The position numbers were made by a program, and so were the translations under genes. This document shows, piece by piece, positions 1 to 10,300 of a DNA stretch of 64,000 nucleotides. How positions within the stretch are numbered: position 1 is the first letter of the stretch; each line of letters begins with the position of its first letter. The notes beneath the pieces are model-generated. The model ran no database searches and had not been told where the DNA came from. It was given only the letters and a program-made list of their open reading frames with translations. This DNA is from Himantopus leucocephalus (taxonomy: Eukaryota > Chordata > Aves > Charadriiformes > Recurvirostridae): assembly GCA_003993805.1 (NCBI GenBank), contig RSEF01000021.1, positions 5,434,550 through 5,498,549 of the forward strand, read 5' to 3'.

Positions 1-3000
1 ATCCAAGTGCTCCAGAGTTACATATATCCCGTTCTTTAAGGCAGGCCGCTTCACATCCAGCGCCCTGTGCTGAAGTGGAGAGGCAAAGGAGCAGCGACAG
101 GAAACATCACAGTGAGCCCCTGCTTTCCAGGCGAATGTAAAACAAAATACCTGGATTCCACTTTGTTTCCAACAAAGAGTTTCATTTCATTCAACAGCCT
201 CATTTATTTGTGTTCCGGTGCACGAAGTGTTGTGTTGACCGTGCTGAGATCTGAATTCACAAGAAGAGACTAACTAAAAGGAAGATGACTATTTTTTTTC
301 CTGCAAAGGGCCTCTTGGGGATGCCTCTTTTTTCCTCCTCCGTCCCACTCTCTTTGACTCCCTTTTGCACCACAGTGAGCCATCTTCCAGCTGAGGAGGA
401 CTCGTTGATTGTCCTCTAAGCAGGCTTGGCAGGATTTCTACCTCATGAGGCTGCTGTTTTAACAGTCTCTTTCTCTGTTCTGCGGCACACTGGGTTACTT
501 TGGCTTTGTTGCTGTACATTACAGACGCTCATTGTTCACTATCTGTTGCATTGTCTCCCTTAATTCCCACAGGCAGAGCCTGCATGCAGCACGTACATGT
601 TTCCGGGCAGAGCGTTTACTCTTTCTCTCTCCCCCCTCCCCCGGGCATAGGAAGCTGCATGTTTTCTGCCTGCCTGTCTTTAGATACGTGTGTGTCCCCC
701 CAAATGCAAAGCAAAAGATCCCCTTTTTTGCTACAGTCTACCAGCCTACCGCTGCAAGGTTAGTATCAGTGAGGCATAAAGCACATCTACAAAGTCTGTA
801 CCAGCCTAAGAGACTGTGCTCTTAAGAAGGATTTAGATGCTTAATTTCAGACATTCAGAGGGACCCATTTTTCAGAAGGTGGGTACTCACCCACTTCCAG
901 ACCCCATATAATTTACAATACTGAATGCTGACCACAAAAAAGGAGGCAGGCCAAGTCATTCCTCCTCCCACCTTCCTTTTAATAATCTTAGCATAAATTC
1001 ACAAGGATGAGAGCTGGAAAAGTCTCTTCTAATCCAAGCTCCATCCCCAGTTAGTTTTCCAAACAGGCTTAGAGGGATTCCATCACAGGCCATAAACACT
1101 GCCATTTGTCAGCCACCCCCCTCTGCCACTGTTTGCACTGTTGTTTGAGATGTAGACAGTATTCAAAGCAAATGATTAAAGATTAGCAATTCCTGCTTCT
1201 TAAGGAAGTAAGAAAGTCAAATATTAAGGAAATAAAGGGAGACAAGATTCCGCAGGAGCTGTGACCTCATCTGGCGAGAAGCCACCACAAAGCTGAAAAG
1301 TTCTGCTTCAGCACTTGTCACGTCTGGTTTCCTCCAACTTCCCCGCTGCTCGTATACCTCCTCCACCCCATTTCTCCCTCTCACTGTACAGAACAGGGAT
1401 CTCTGTTAGAGCAGGAAACCCTTGCACACCTGGACCGGGTGCCCAAGAAAATGCAAGGCTGTGAGTAGCCCTCAGACAGAGAAGCTCATGTCTGGCAATG
1501 GCAACATGCTGCGAGGCGCTCAGGCAGAGGCAGTGGGTCGCGGTGCTGAGCAGCGCTGGGAGACAGGTAACGAGACTGTGGTGGAGTTGGCAGAGCAGCT
1601 GAATTCACGGGCAGATTAAAGCCTGCTGAGTTTCCTGTGCAGTTCTCAGACATCATTCACAAGTTGCTTGGACGCAGTGATGACATGTCTCTGCTGCTGC
1701 AGAAGGCGCTCATGCTGTGCTGACCATTTAATACGTGTTGGGATGCTATGGTAGGCAGGCCAAGGAGAACCTGCTTTTGAGTCTCCACAAGCGAGATCTC
1801 GGGCTTCCCTCAGGACCCTGGCCCTGGCCATTGCTCTGTTACTCCCCTGGGTCACCGCAGCTGGGCAGGAAAAGGTCTCAGGGTAAGAGGGAAATGCCCC
1901 ATCCACATCTTTAGGCATCAAGAGCTACTGTCAGCCAACTAATTAACCACTGCCTCCCCTCTGCCTTTTTAGATGATGAATCCACACTAGCCTTTGTCCT
2001 ACTGCCACCAGTCAGGTTCTCACGTTACAGCAATTTCCCACCTTGGCAGTTAACAAAACAAAGCATTTAAAGTAGGTGTACTTTAGTAGGTGTAGTAGAT
2101 TGATTTACTCTAAGGGAGAATCTGGTCCACGGAGCTCCAATTCTAAGCAGTTTTGGAGTTTCCCTAGACAACACTTCAGCTTGTTCAGCTACCATATGCC
2201 TGGCATGTTTCCTCTAGCATGTTTGGCATTGGCAGAAGAGAAAGGAGTGGATCTTCCGAACAGTGGAGATCGACTGGGAGAACTGTCCACAAAGTTGGAT
2301 TCACACAACAAGCTGCAAGCGTGCTGACAGAAAACACCGGAGCCAGTCTGCAGTGTCGGATTCCTTCCTCGGCTCCCTCGGGGCAGTATTGACAGGGTCT
2401 CCACCTGAGTATGGGCCCCCAAGGTTTGGCTAACTGTCCAAGAACTGAACAGTAATTTGCAGGAAAAGCTTAAAGGGGGAGATTTTCACAACACGCTGAG
2501 GGGACTATTGCTGAAGAACTTCTGCTGAAATTAGTGCGGAGTGGGAGCAGGACTAGGTCAAAGCAAAGGAGTTTTGAAAAAGCTACTCAAATGTGTATCT
2601 ATTTAACGTAAAACTTTTCCTATTTCTGTCTTGCAGGGTGTGAAAGAACATATTTGTGCTGTATCTGCAAACTCCCTGGTGTTTCTGGTCAGCTAGAGTA
2701 ATAAATTTAATCTAATGCGAATGTGTTTCTTTAATGAACCACAATGGCTGGCATAGAGCAACTGTTCCCCAAGGACTTCAAAATACGCTTAACAAATTAG
2801 TGCCTCAGTCCTGCAAAGATACGAATGCACGTATGAACAACTTCACATGCGTGCATTGTCCCATGGAGTTCAACAGAATTTCTTTCCCTGCATTAGCTGA
2901 AGCCCTCTTTGGGATTTTTTTGAGTGCGTGGCCTGAAAGGGGTGAAGAGGAGGGGAGCATTCAGCAGGCTGGCTACCCCCCCTTGGCCTTCGCATTGAAT

Positions 3001-4110
3001 TCATTTTTTCTGACTTCTTCTGACAGTTCCGCGGGTTCAGCACTGGACCCTGCCCCGTTATATGTCACTGAATGTCCTGCTGGGACCACCTCCCTGAAGA
3101 AATAACCTAGCAGCCCCTGGGGACCATGCAATTTCATTTCATCCCATCTGCAGCTGCAGGATTTTTTCGTTGTAAGCACTGGTATAACTAAGTTGTACAT
3201 TAATGCATGGCCCGTGAAACAAGACAGAAAGCCTGTTCACCTCCTTCCGCCAGCCTCCCCAGAGATCCAGCACATGTACGCACCCAGGAATCGCCTTCCC
3301 CACTACACCCCTCCCCGCTCCCTAAGAGGAGCACAGCCAGGAGAAAGATGGCTGAGTATCCTGTCTAATTAAAAGGTAGGTAAGGAGAATGCACTTGCAC
3401 ATTTATGGTTGAACCTTGTTTGAATTAAGGCCCTGGGCTGGAAATGAAGTTCAGCCGAGATGAAAGCAAAGTCCTCTGGAAGTAGACACATAAAGATGAG
3501 GACGCACAAATTAACCCTGCTCTGTTTTTAACATGTGCCCCGTGACCATTAGCGATGAGAACTGGTCAAGGCCCAATGTGAATGTCCAGTTCCACAGAAC
3601 AATAACCTCAGCAGCATGCAGGGGCATTCGTTCCGTACTGACTCAGATGGCAGGCTGCCACCTCCTGAATCATTCATACCACTTCCTGCAGCGCTTAGGT
3701 GGTCCTTGGAGGTATCCCATGCAATATGGCTTGCTTAATTTATGATGATCCGCTGGTTTATAGCTCCAAGCAGTATTGCTACAAACAGACTCTTTTTGTC
3801 TGGGAATACTGAAAAATGAATCATCTCAAAAGAGACATTACTGGGTCAAATTTGTCCAGAAAGTTGCTTTTTGGAGAAAAAAAAAAACCAAACCAAAACA
3901 AAACCAAAGACTGAAATGAACAGGACTGTATTTCCCAGATTTATTTTGGTAAACAAATCCGTTTTAAAAAAAAGCAAACACACATTTCCCGGAGTGTTTG
4001 CAACGCACAGATTGCAATGTCGCGTCAACGCGTGAGGACCCCCAGGATGCAATTCATTAAAAAGCGACTAGATCGTCCACAAAGAGATAAACCGGCTGCT
4101 ATTTTTCAGC
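1..4110. other. upstream flank of SPSB1, no gene recognised
   Basis: I see no exon-like coding stretch with splice sites and no known protein in this stretch. The open frames are short, overlap on both strands and have no recognisable domains. In human the next gene on this side is H6PD, but none of its coding sequence is visible. The stretch does contain a likely ancient repeat (about 2803-2880), an AT-rich possibly conserved patch (about 1130-1350) and an A-rich run (about 3877-3908). It is most simply read as intergenic DNA and distal promoter. Confidence 0.6.
2803..2880. repeat. probable ancient amniote interspersed repeat fragment
   Basis: The stretch reads CCTCAGTCCTGCAAAGA, then two spaced GCAC/GCGTGCA blocks, then TCCCATGGAGTTCAAC. 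This resembles, from memory, an old repeat common in bird and turtle genomes. Its consensus has a 'TCCTGCAAA...' start, CACGTG-like spacers and a 'CCCATTGAAGTCAA' core. The family name cannot be given without a library search. Chance resemblance is possible because the copy is diverged. Confidence 0.35.
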
Positions 4111-4397
4111 CGTTCTTAGCGCCAGCGGGGCAGTAACGAATTAGACAAGCCCCGTTTCACCCAGAAACACCGCCGGCCGCTGAGGGTTCACCTCCGCCCG
4201 GCGGCTCCGCTGGGGACGGGGACCCCCCGTTTTTGCTGGGGACGGGGACGCTGTGCCGCAGCCGCCCGCCCCGCTCGGGTCCCCGCCGCCGGCTGCGCCC
4301 CCAGACCCGGCGGGCCGGTCCCGCTCCGCCGCGGCCGCCGCCCGCCCCGTCCCCGCCCCGTGCCCGCCCCTTCCCCCGGCGGCGGGCGGCCCGCAGC

Positions 4398-4416
4398 GGG
4401 GCGGGGCGGGAGCGGG
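4398..4416 (+). other. G-quadruplex motif in the CpG island
   Basis: Four runs of at least three G (4398-4401, 4403-4406, 4408-4410, 4414-4416) are separated by loops of 1, 1 and 3 bases. This meets the usual G3+ loop 1-7 rule. It lies about 80-90 bases upstream of the putative core promoter, a common place for such motifs in CpG islands. Function is inferred only. Confidence 0.55.
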
Positions 4417-4509
4417 CCCGGGCGGAGCGGGCCGCGCCCCGGGCCAGGCCGGGGGCGGAGCGGGGCCGCCGCCGGGCGCTATTTGGGCCATGTGACGGGC
4501 CGGGCCCCG

Positions 4510-4946
4510 CTTGCCGCGCCTGGCGCCGGGAGGAGCTGGGGCGCTGCGGCTCCGGCCTCCCCGCCGCGGCGGAGGAGAGGGCGGGCGCTGCGCTCCGCGG
4601 CCCCGGGAGCAGCCTGCGGCGGGGGCCCGGCCCGGCCTCTGCCATGGTGCGGCCGGCAGCCGGGGAACGGTAGGAGCCGGGCGGGGGCGGGCGCGGTGCG
4701 AGGCGGGTGCCCGCGGGCCCGGGCGGCTCCGCGGCGGCCCTTCCCCCGGGGCGGCGGCGACCGGCCCCGGCTGCCCGCCTCGGGCTCTGGGCTGCCGCGG
4801 CCTCCGCCTCCCTCCTTCCCTCCCTCCCTCCATCCGCGGTTCCCGGCGGGCGCGGAGCGGGTCTCTCCTCCCCGCTCCCCTCCCGGCCCTGCGAGCTGCC
4901 CGGAATCGGTGCCAGCCTCAAAAACAACGGCAAACGCCCGGCGGCG
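4510..4946 (+). other. SPSB1: probable noncoding exon 1 of SPSB1 (start uncertain)
   Basis: The exon is inferred. A first exon is needed because the coding exon begins after a typical splice acceptor at 36579. Inside the CpG island there are two plausible donors: GCG/GTGAGG after 4946 and ACG/GTAGGA after 4669. The start is a guess of about 25-30 bases downstream of the only AT-richer pocket in the island (4479-4485). Between 4510 and 4946 there is exactly one ATG, at 4644, in a near-ideal Kozak setting (GCCATGG). It opens a short upstream ORF, so the exon would be untranslated except for that. Cap-site data could place the start elsewhere in the island. Confidence 0.45.
4644..4673 (+). other. 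upstream ORF 1 in putative exon 1
   Basis: The reading is ATG GTG CGG CCG GCA GCC GGG GAA CGG TAG, nine codons and a stop. The start context GCCATGG is close to the vertebrate ideal. If the alternative donor after 4669 is used, the frame joins exon 2 as CGG CAA TGC TGA and still stops two codons later, so it stays a short ORF under either splice choice. Whether it is in the mRNA depends on the true transcription start. Confidence 0.4.
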
Positions 4947-6451
4947 GTGAGGCCGCGCTTCCCGAGCGGCTCCGAGGCGCTGGCGAACCCCGGCCCCGTC
5001 CGGCCTCGGCTGGGGCGTGGAAGGCCCCGTCCCGGGGGAGCGCGGGTGGCAGCGGGGCACGGTCACCCTAGCCGGGCCCGAAGCGCTGGGGGGTAACGGG
5101 GCACCCGTCGCTCGGGGGAGCGCCGGGGCCCGAGGGGTGCCCGGCGTTTGGAAGGCTGCGGGAGCCGCGGTTGGGATGCGGTGGGATGGGCGGCTGCCAG
5201 GGGCCGGCTGGCGTAGCCCTGTGCGGGTTTGAAAAGCAAACGCTGATCATGTCAGTTCAGAGATCTTTCACTCATTAAGGAAGTTGGGTTGGTTGTTCAG
5301 TGTCTGTGGTTACAGTGGTGGTCTCTGGAGCGCACCTTACAAGGCCTAATTAATATGTCTGGTTTTTTATGACATAAACCTATGCTGATACAGTGGGAGC
5401 TTATATAATCCTGTATCTGAAGTACCAAGACTGTTGTTATGAGAAGAGGTTGATCTTGCTGTAGCTTTGTGCTGAAGTGTGCCACTTGTTCTCTTTACCT
5501 GCCTGAGAAGTGGGCGGTCAGCGCAGCTGATGACTGGTGGTGGCCATGCCTGGTTAGGAACCTATGGATTGTCTGAGCCGGTGCTCAAGATAAGGAAGTT
5601 TACAAAATGATTGTAAAAATGGGAGTTGCTACCTTGGAGAACGATCAACTCTTTTTTTTCCTGATAGCGATGCAGGATGAATTCATGAACCTTTTGTTCT
5701 AGAAGCAATCTTCGCTTTTCCCACCCCTCTAACGTCTGATTTCTGCACCGCAAAGCGCGGTAGTACAGGCAGCTTGGTCTGGCAGGGTGCAAGTTGACTG
5801 CTACATTACCAGGACCAAACTGTGTGGAGTTTCCAGTGGCTTGCAGCAAAAGAGATGGGGCTATAGGATGGATGGGGTCAAAGCGGCTACCCCAGCCTAT
5901 GAGGAAGGATATTTCTGTGGTGAGTTGATAAGGGAACTGCTGGGAATGTGGTGGAGCCCCGCTACTGTTTACAAAGCGAACGACGATGCTGAGAAGCACT
6001 TAACTGGCTTGTGGAGCGGCGTTTTCACTGACCAACCAGTGGCTACTGCGCCTGTCTCCTCCCTGCTCTGTCAGTGTGCCCGGCCACTGGCCCTGGCGGG
6101 GCTCTCGGTGGTTGTGATGATGGATGCGTAAAGCAGCAATTTATTCCTCTCCCCCCTTGAAGGCAAGGGGTGAACCTCAGCAGTGTGTTCCTCTGGGGGG
6201 CATCGTATTGTTGCAGTGCAGCCGAGCAGGCTTGTGCAGCCTCTCTCCTCTGCTCTGGAGGTTACTGAAGTGCACTATAATGTGGTTGGAGTTTGTTTGT
6301 AAACTTATGTTAGATACTTCTGAAATGTGGGTTTGTGTTCCAGGAACTGGCTGGCCGATATGTGCCTGTGTTTGTGTGGAGTCTGCCTGCTGCTGCTAGA
6401 TCCTCAGTGTGGAAAATGTGCTCTGCTCTTTGCTCTCCTGTGTCTTTTTTC

Positions 6452-6473
6452 TTTTTTTTTTTTTTTTTTTTTN
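6452..6473. repeat. poly-T tract ending in an ambiguous base
   Basis: Twenty-one T residues are followed by a single N at 6473, inside a longer T-rich stretch that begins near 6444. It is a homopolymer where the assembly consensus failed. The following TTTCCTTTCCTCAG resembles a splice acceptor, but nothing exon-like follows. Confidence 0.9.
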
Positions 6474-7147
6474 ATGTTTCCTTTCCTCAGAAAAAGTGAA
6501 AGCAGTCTGCAAGGGCTGCTTGTCTTGTCAAGTCTGTCTTGCAAGGGCTAATTAAGAATTCATGAAGTTACCGGAATTAAAAATCTGTAGCTAGTGAGCC
6601 AGTCAGGACGCCGCGTATGCCAGGCTTTGTGAATGAGTGCAGACCGTGCTGACAATTAATCTTCCAATTCACAATGTACTTTTTGAAGAATAATAGATCT
6701 GGAAGGGAGCGTGCTCTGTGGCTGTCTGAGGTTTGTGTCTCAGTCAAATTTTGTGGTTGGTGCCACTGAATACACGGAATGAGCACCTGGTAGGCTAGCT
6801 CTGATAGGCCAGTGCCAGTTGTGCTTATAGTTTTGGCCTGAGCATGGAGCCACTGAGGGCTTGTGTTGACAAGGGGAGTGGGATTAACTGGTGTTGGCAG
6901 GGAGTATCAATGAGATGACCTCAGCTGGGCTGTGCTTATCTTCAGGTCCTGTGGAAGGAGGCTTGTACATGTATATTAGTAGAGTGATGTAGCATTGCAG
7001 CAGTGGAGAAACAGCTTGCTAGACCTGCATGGATTATACTAACAGGCTCTGTTTTGGTATGAGTTTCCCTAACCTTGACTCTACGGAAGGCTGGTGGTGT
7101 ATGTGGCTGGCTGGGAAACTGCGGCCCTGCTCCTTTATATTTGCAGG

Positions 7148-7332
7148 CATAGAATCATAGAATGGTTCGCGTTGGAAGGGACCTTAGAGATCATCCAGTT
7201 CCAACCCCACCTGCCCTGGGCAGGGACACCTCCCACCAGCCCAGGTTGCTCCAAGCCCCGTCCAACCTGGCCTTGAACACCTCCAGGGATGGGGCAGCCA
7301 CAGCTTCTCTGGGCAACCTGCGCCAGGGGCTC
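7148..7332 (-). mobile_element. CR1 LINE fragment, 3' end, minus strand
   Basis: On the + strand the element begins with CATAGAATCATAGAATGG, the reverse complement of the ATTCTATG-repeat tail of avian CR1. It continues through the typical 'GGAAGGGACCTTAGAGATCA' and 'TTGAACACCTCCAGGGATGG' blocks, and similarity fades near 7332. It is therefore a 5'-truncated copy of about 185 bases inserted in antisense to SPSB1. The sequence is little decayed, which suggests a fairly young CR1 subfamily. It encodes no intact reverse transcriptase. Confidence 0.93.
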
Positions 7333-10300
7333 AAGTTGCTGGTGCAAGATACAAGTTAGACACTAGATGCGTGCAGACAAAGCTGTGTAATGCCTGCAGA
7401 GTAAAAGTGAGTAAGTGTCTGAGAACCAAGGTTACCAAACTGCAGTTGCTGGACTGCTTTGCTGGTGGTCATCACAGAATGGGTTGATGTCAAGGTGTTG
7501 ACTCACTTCCAGTTACTACACTGCTCTGAGCAACGAAAAAAAAATCTTCCCTTGAGTTAATCCATGTGAGTAACTGGTACAACTGCCACAGCTTCTGGAG
7601 AGTAGGCGGGGTGAGTGCAGTTGTCCTTAGCAAAGATGGGATATGTGCTACAGGAGATGGCCAAACACACTCTACTGAGTGTGACAACATAGCTTAAAAG
7701 TACTTATTTCCAAGCACATAGTGGGGAAAAAGTGGCACTGTTAACTGTGCTTCCTCAGGGACTACTAAAGCGGTGTCACCCCTTTAAAAGAAGTAGGGAA
7801 GGGGTTGTTCATAGATTTCCTTTTAACTCTGTGCTTCTCTGCCCTCATAGGTAATGCTTTGGAAGATCCTGGGCTAAAGTAAATTGGTCTGGAAATTCTT
7901 TTCAGGTGATCATACTTTGGGTGAAGTAGTATCAAGCCTCGAAAGAATACATAATGGATCTGTCTTGGAAAGATCCAGCAGTCTTGCTGGGCAACTGAGT
8001 ATGACAGGAGACTGAAGCTCACTCTTGTGCGTGGCAGGATGCCTTCCTGGGGGAATTAGTGAGTTGTAGAGATTAAATATAATGTGTAAATGTAGTGATG
8101 AGTGTGACTGAGATGCAGCCTTGTCTTACACATGGGAGGAGAGAAGTGCAAACCAAATTTTATGAAGGACATGAGCGTGCTACTGGAAACCAGGATGTCT
8201 GGCTTGGTCCATACCATTGGGAAAACTTCTATGATGTTCTTGTGTGTTTGCTTCTGCTTGTCTCACAGCTGGGAGGTCAAGAACAATCTGTTATCTACCC
8301 TGATTCTCCCACCAAAGGACAGACTTAACTCCTGCTGCATCTCCGCACAAACAGCTTCACATAAATGTCACGAGGAAAAAGTTTGAGAGAATGACAGTCA
8401 GTCTAGCTCTTTCACTGACTCTTTTGTCCTAGTTATCTTCCCTGATAAACTTGCAACTCTGTAGTAAACACTCAAACACATGTGTTGCCAGTGTTAGGTG
8501 TATGTTTCGCAATTCTTCCCTGACTTAGTTGCAGGAATTGAGGTTCTTAGTGGCATTCTGGGTGTTAATTTGGTATGGGAGCTGCTTTCTTCTGTCGCTG
8601 TGGTGTGATACAAGTTGCCTCAACTCTGTGTAGCATTTAAGGGAAGGAAATACAGCAGACTTTGCCTAGTAAAATAGATGGAGTGTGACCTGGATGCTGT
8701 CTTGAGGTCCACCCGTAGCGTGCAAAGGCAGTGAGTAAGGGTACTGACAGAAGAGTCAGCTGAACTGTGAGTAATGTCCTACTGTTGAGCTGAAATTGAG
8801 TAAAACTTAGTGTCCCAGCCTGGGTGCTGCCGGCGGCCTTCGCAGAGGCCCCTTCGTTGGAAAGAGTACAGAGGGAAAGGGAAGAACAATTTCTTAGCAC
8901 GTTAACTATGTGTTTGAGCTCTGGCCTGGACCGCTGGGCTGAGCAGGTGCAAGTGCTGACTAGCGAGGTGGGTGCTTGCCGCTGTCTCATGACTGCTGGG
9001 GACAGTTCCTTTTGTCACATGTTGTCATGCTTGGGGTTGGGCTTAAGGTGCAGAGCTTTCCAGGCCAGCTGGTGCTTGTGGCAACCTGACAGTATTGTGC
9101 GTGCCCCGGGGATTGTGGTTTAGAGGGATGAGTGTAAGGCTGCAAGCCAGGGACAGCTGTGGGCTGATCCTTTCTATACGTCTGACTTGATGTGTGGCCT
9201 TGCTTCAATCACGTGATGTTTTACTTTAGGGTTTTTAAAAAAAGGAGAAAATAAAGCTAACTCATTTTTTTCGTCTGATCACCTTTGGCAGGGATGGATA
9301 TTAACACCAGGTTTTATTTAACGGCCTCTACCCTGTGGCTCATCAAAGTTGGAATAGAACAGACTTACGATGCAGGGGTTTCTGGCAGTGGCATGGAAGA
9401 GGTGGGAAATGTCTTTTCTGTCCACATTGTGGAAGTACCACAGCTAGGAGTGGGGGGCTTAGCGTGCCATCGACTTCCTAGTGTTTTGTTCATGTGTTAG
9501 ATGTCTTGCCATCCTCCCTTCTGGTTTTATGTGTTGTGCTTAAGCAGCATTGAAATTCAACTTCAAAGACTTCTGGATTAACATAATTTTTCTGATCTTA
9601 ATAGAGAAATAGCCACCTGCCCTTGCCTTATCTTTTTTCTTTAATGCTGGAGAGACTTGTCCACTAGCATTTTCTTGTCTTATGGCTTTGCTAGCTTTTT
9701 TTCTTCTAGAACCTGAGGAGACAGACTTCAGACTGAAGCAGCTGTATAATAGTAAGGCTTTTAACCTGCAAAACTCTCCCTGGGAGGAGAAAGCTTTTTA
9801 CTTTAAAAAAAAAAAAGTAAACCAAAAAAACACCACCATCTGCCTGATTTCAAAGTAAGAGCAACAACTTTTGACTTGAGAGCTTTGGGGCAGAAGGTGG
9901 TAGTGTCTGAATGGAGTTACCAAACATGGGCTTTTTCTTTTAGCCTGGGAGGGGAATTTGATGAAGCTTGTAAGTCGGAGCAGCTGTGTAGATGTTAGTT
10001 TCAAACTGCTTTCTTTGGATAGCTGGTATGTTATCAAGTCAGGAATCTGTCTTGAGGAGATCCCAGATGGGGCCTTGACACCATAAATGTACAAAGGCAT
10101 TTGGTTGCACAAAAATTGCAGAAACAACTTTAGTTCTAAAGAACGTGAGCCACAGATGGTAAACAGCCAAGAAAAGCAAGCAATGGGTAAGGCCAAGCTG
10201 TTCTCTACATGGGAAGGATACGTTGGTCTCAGATGTTTAGAAGATCTTAGTTTAAACTTTTGAGAACTTCACTGTGGATAACTTCTGGTCTGAATGGCCT

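Larger units (their letters stand above)
4111..5225 (+). promoter_or_regulatory. SPSB1: CpG island promoter of SPSB1
   Basis: About 1.1 kb is extremely rich in G+C with frequent CpG, while both flanks are ordinary AT-balanced DNA. It contains repeated GC boxes, for example CCCCGCCCC and GGGGCGGGGC around 4340-4410, the type bound by Sp1/KLF proteins. No strong TATA box is seen; the only AT-richer pocket is at about 4479-4485 (CTATTTG), next to a CATGTGAC E-box-like site at 4489-4496. The island lies on the correct side of the SPSB1 coding exons and contains GT donors for a noncoding first exon. Long open frames run through it on both strands in several frames, which is expected of GC-rich DNA without stops and is not evidence for proteins. 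Confidence 0.85.

Noticed and set aside
4141..5096. Several long overlapping open frames on both strands (up to 258 codons, Pro/Arg/Gly/Ala-rich).
   Set aside because: They lie in the CpG island, where stop codons are rare by composition. They occur in nearly all frames at once and show no domain.
6474..6490. Acceptor-like TTTCCTTTCCTCAG after a long poly-T tract, suggesting an extra exon.
   Set aside because: No donor-bounded, coding or otherwise exon-like sequence follows, and T-rich runs make decoy acceptors common.
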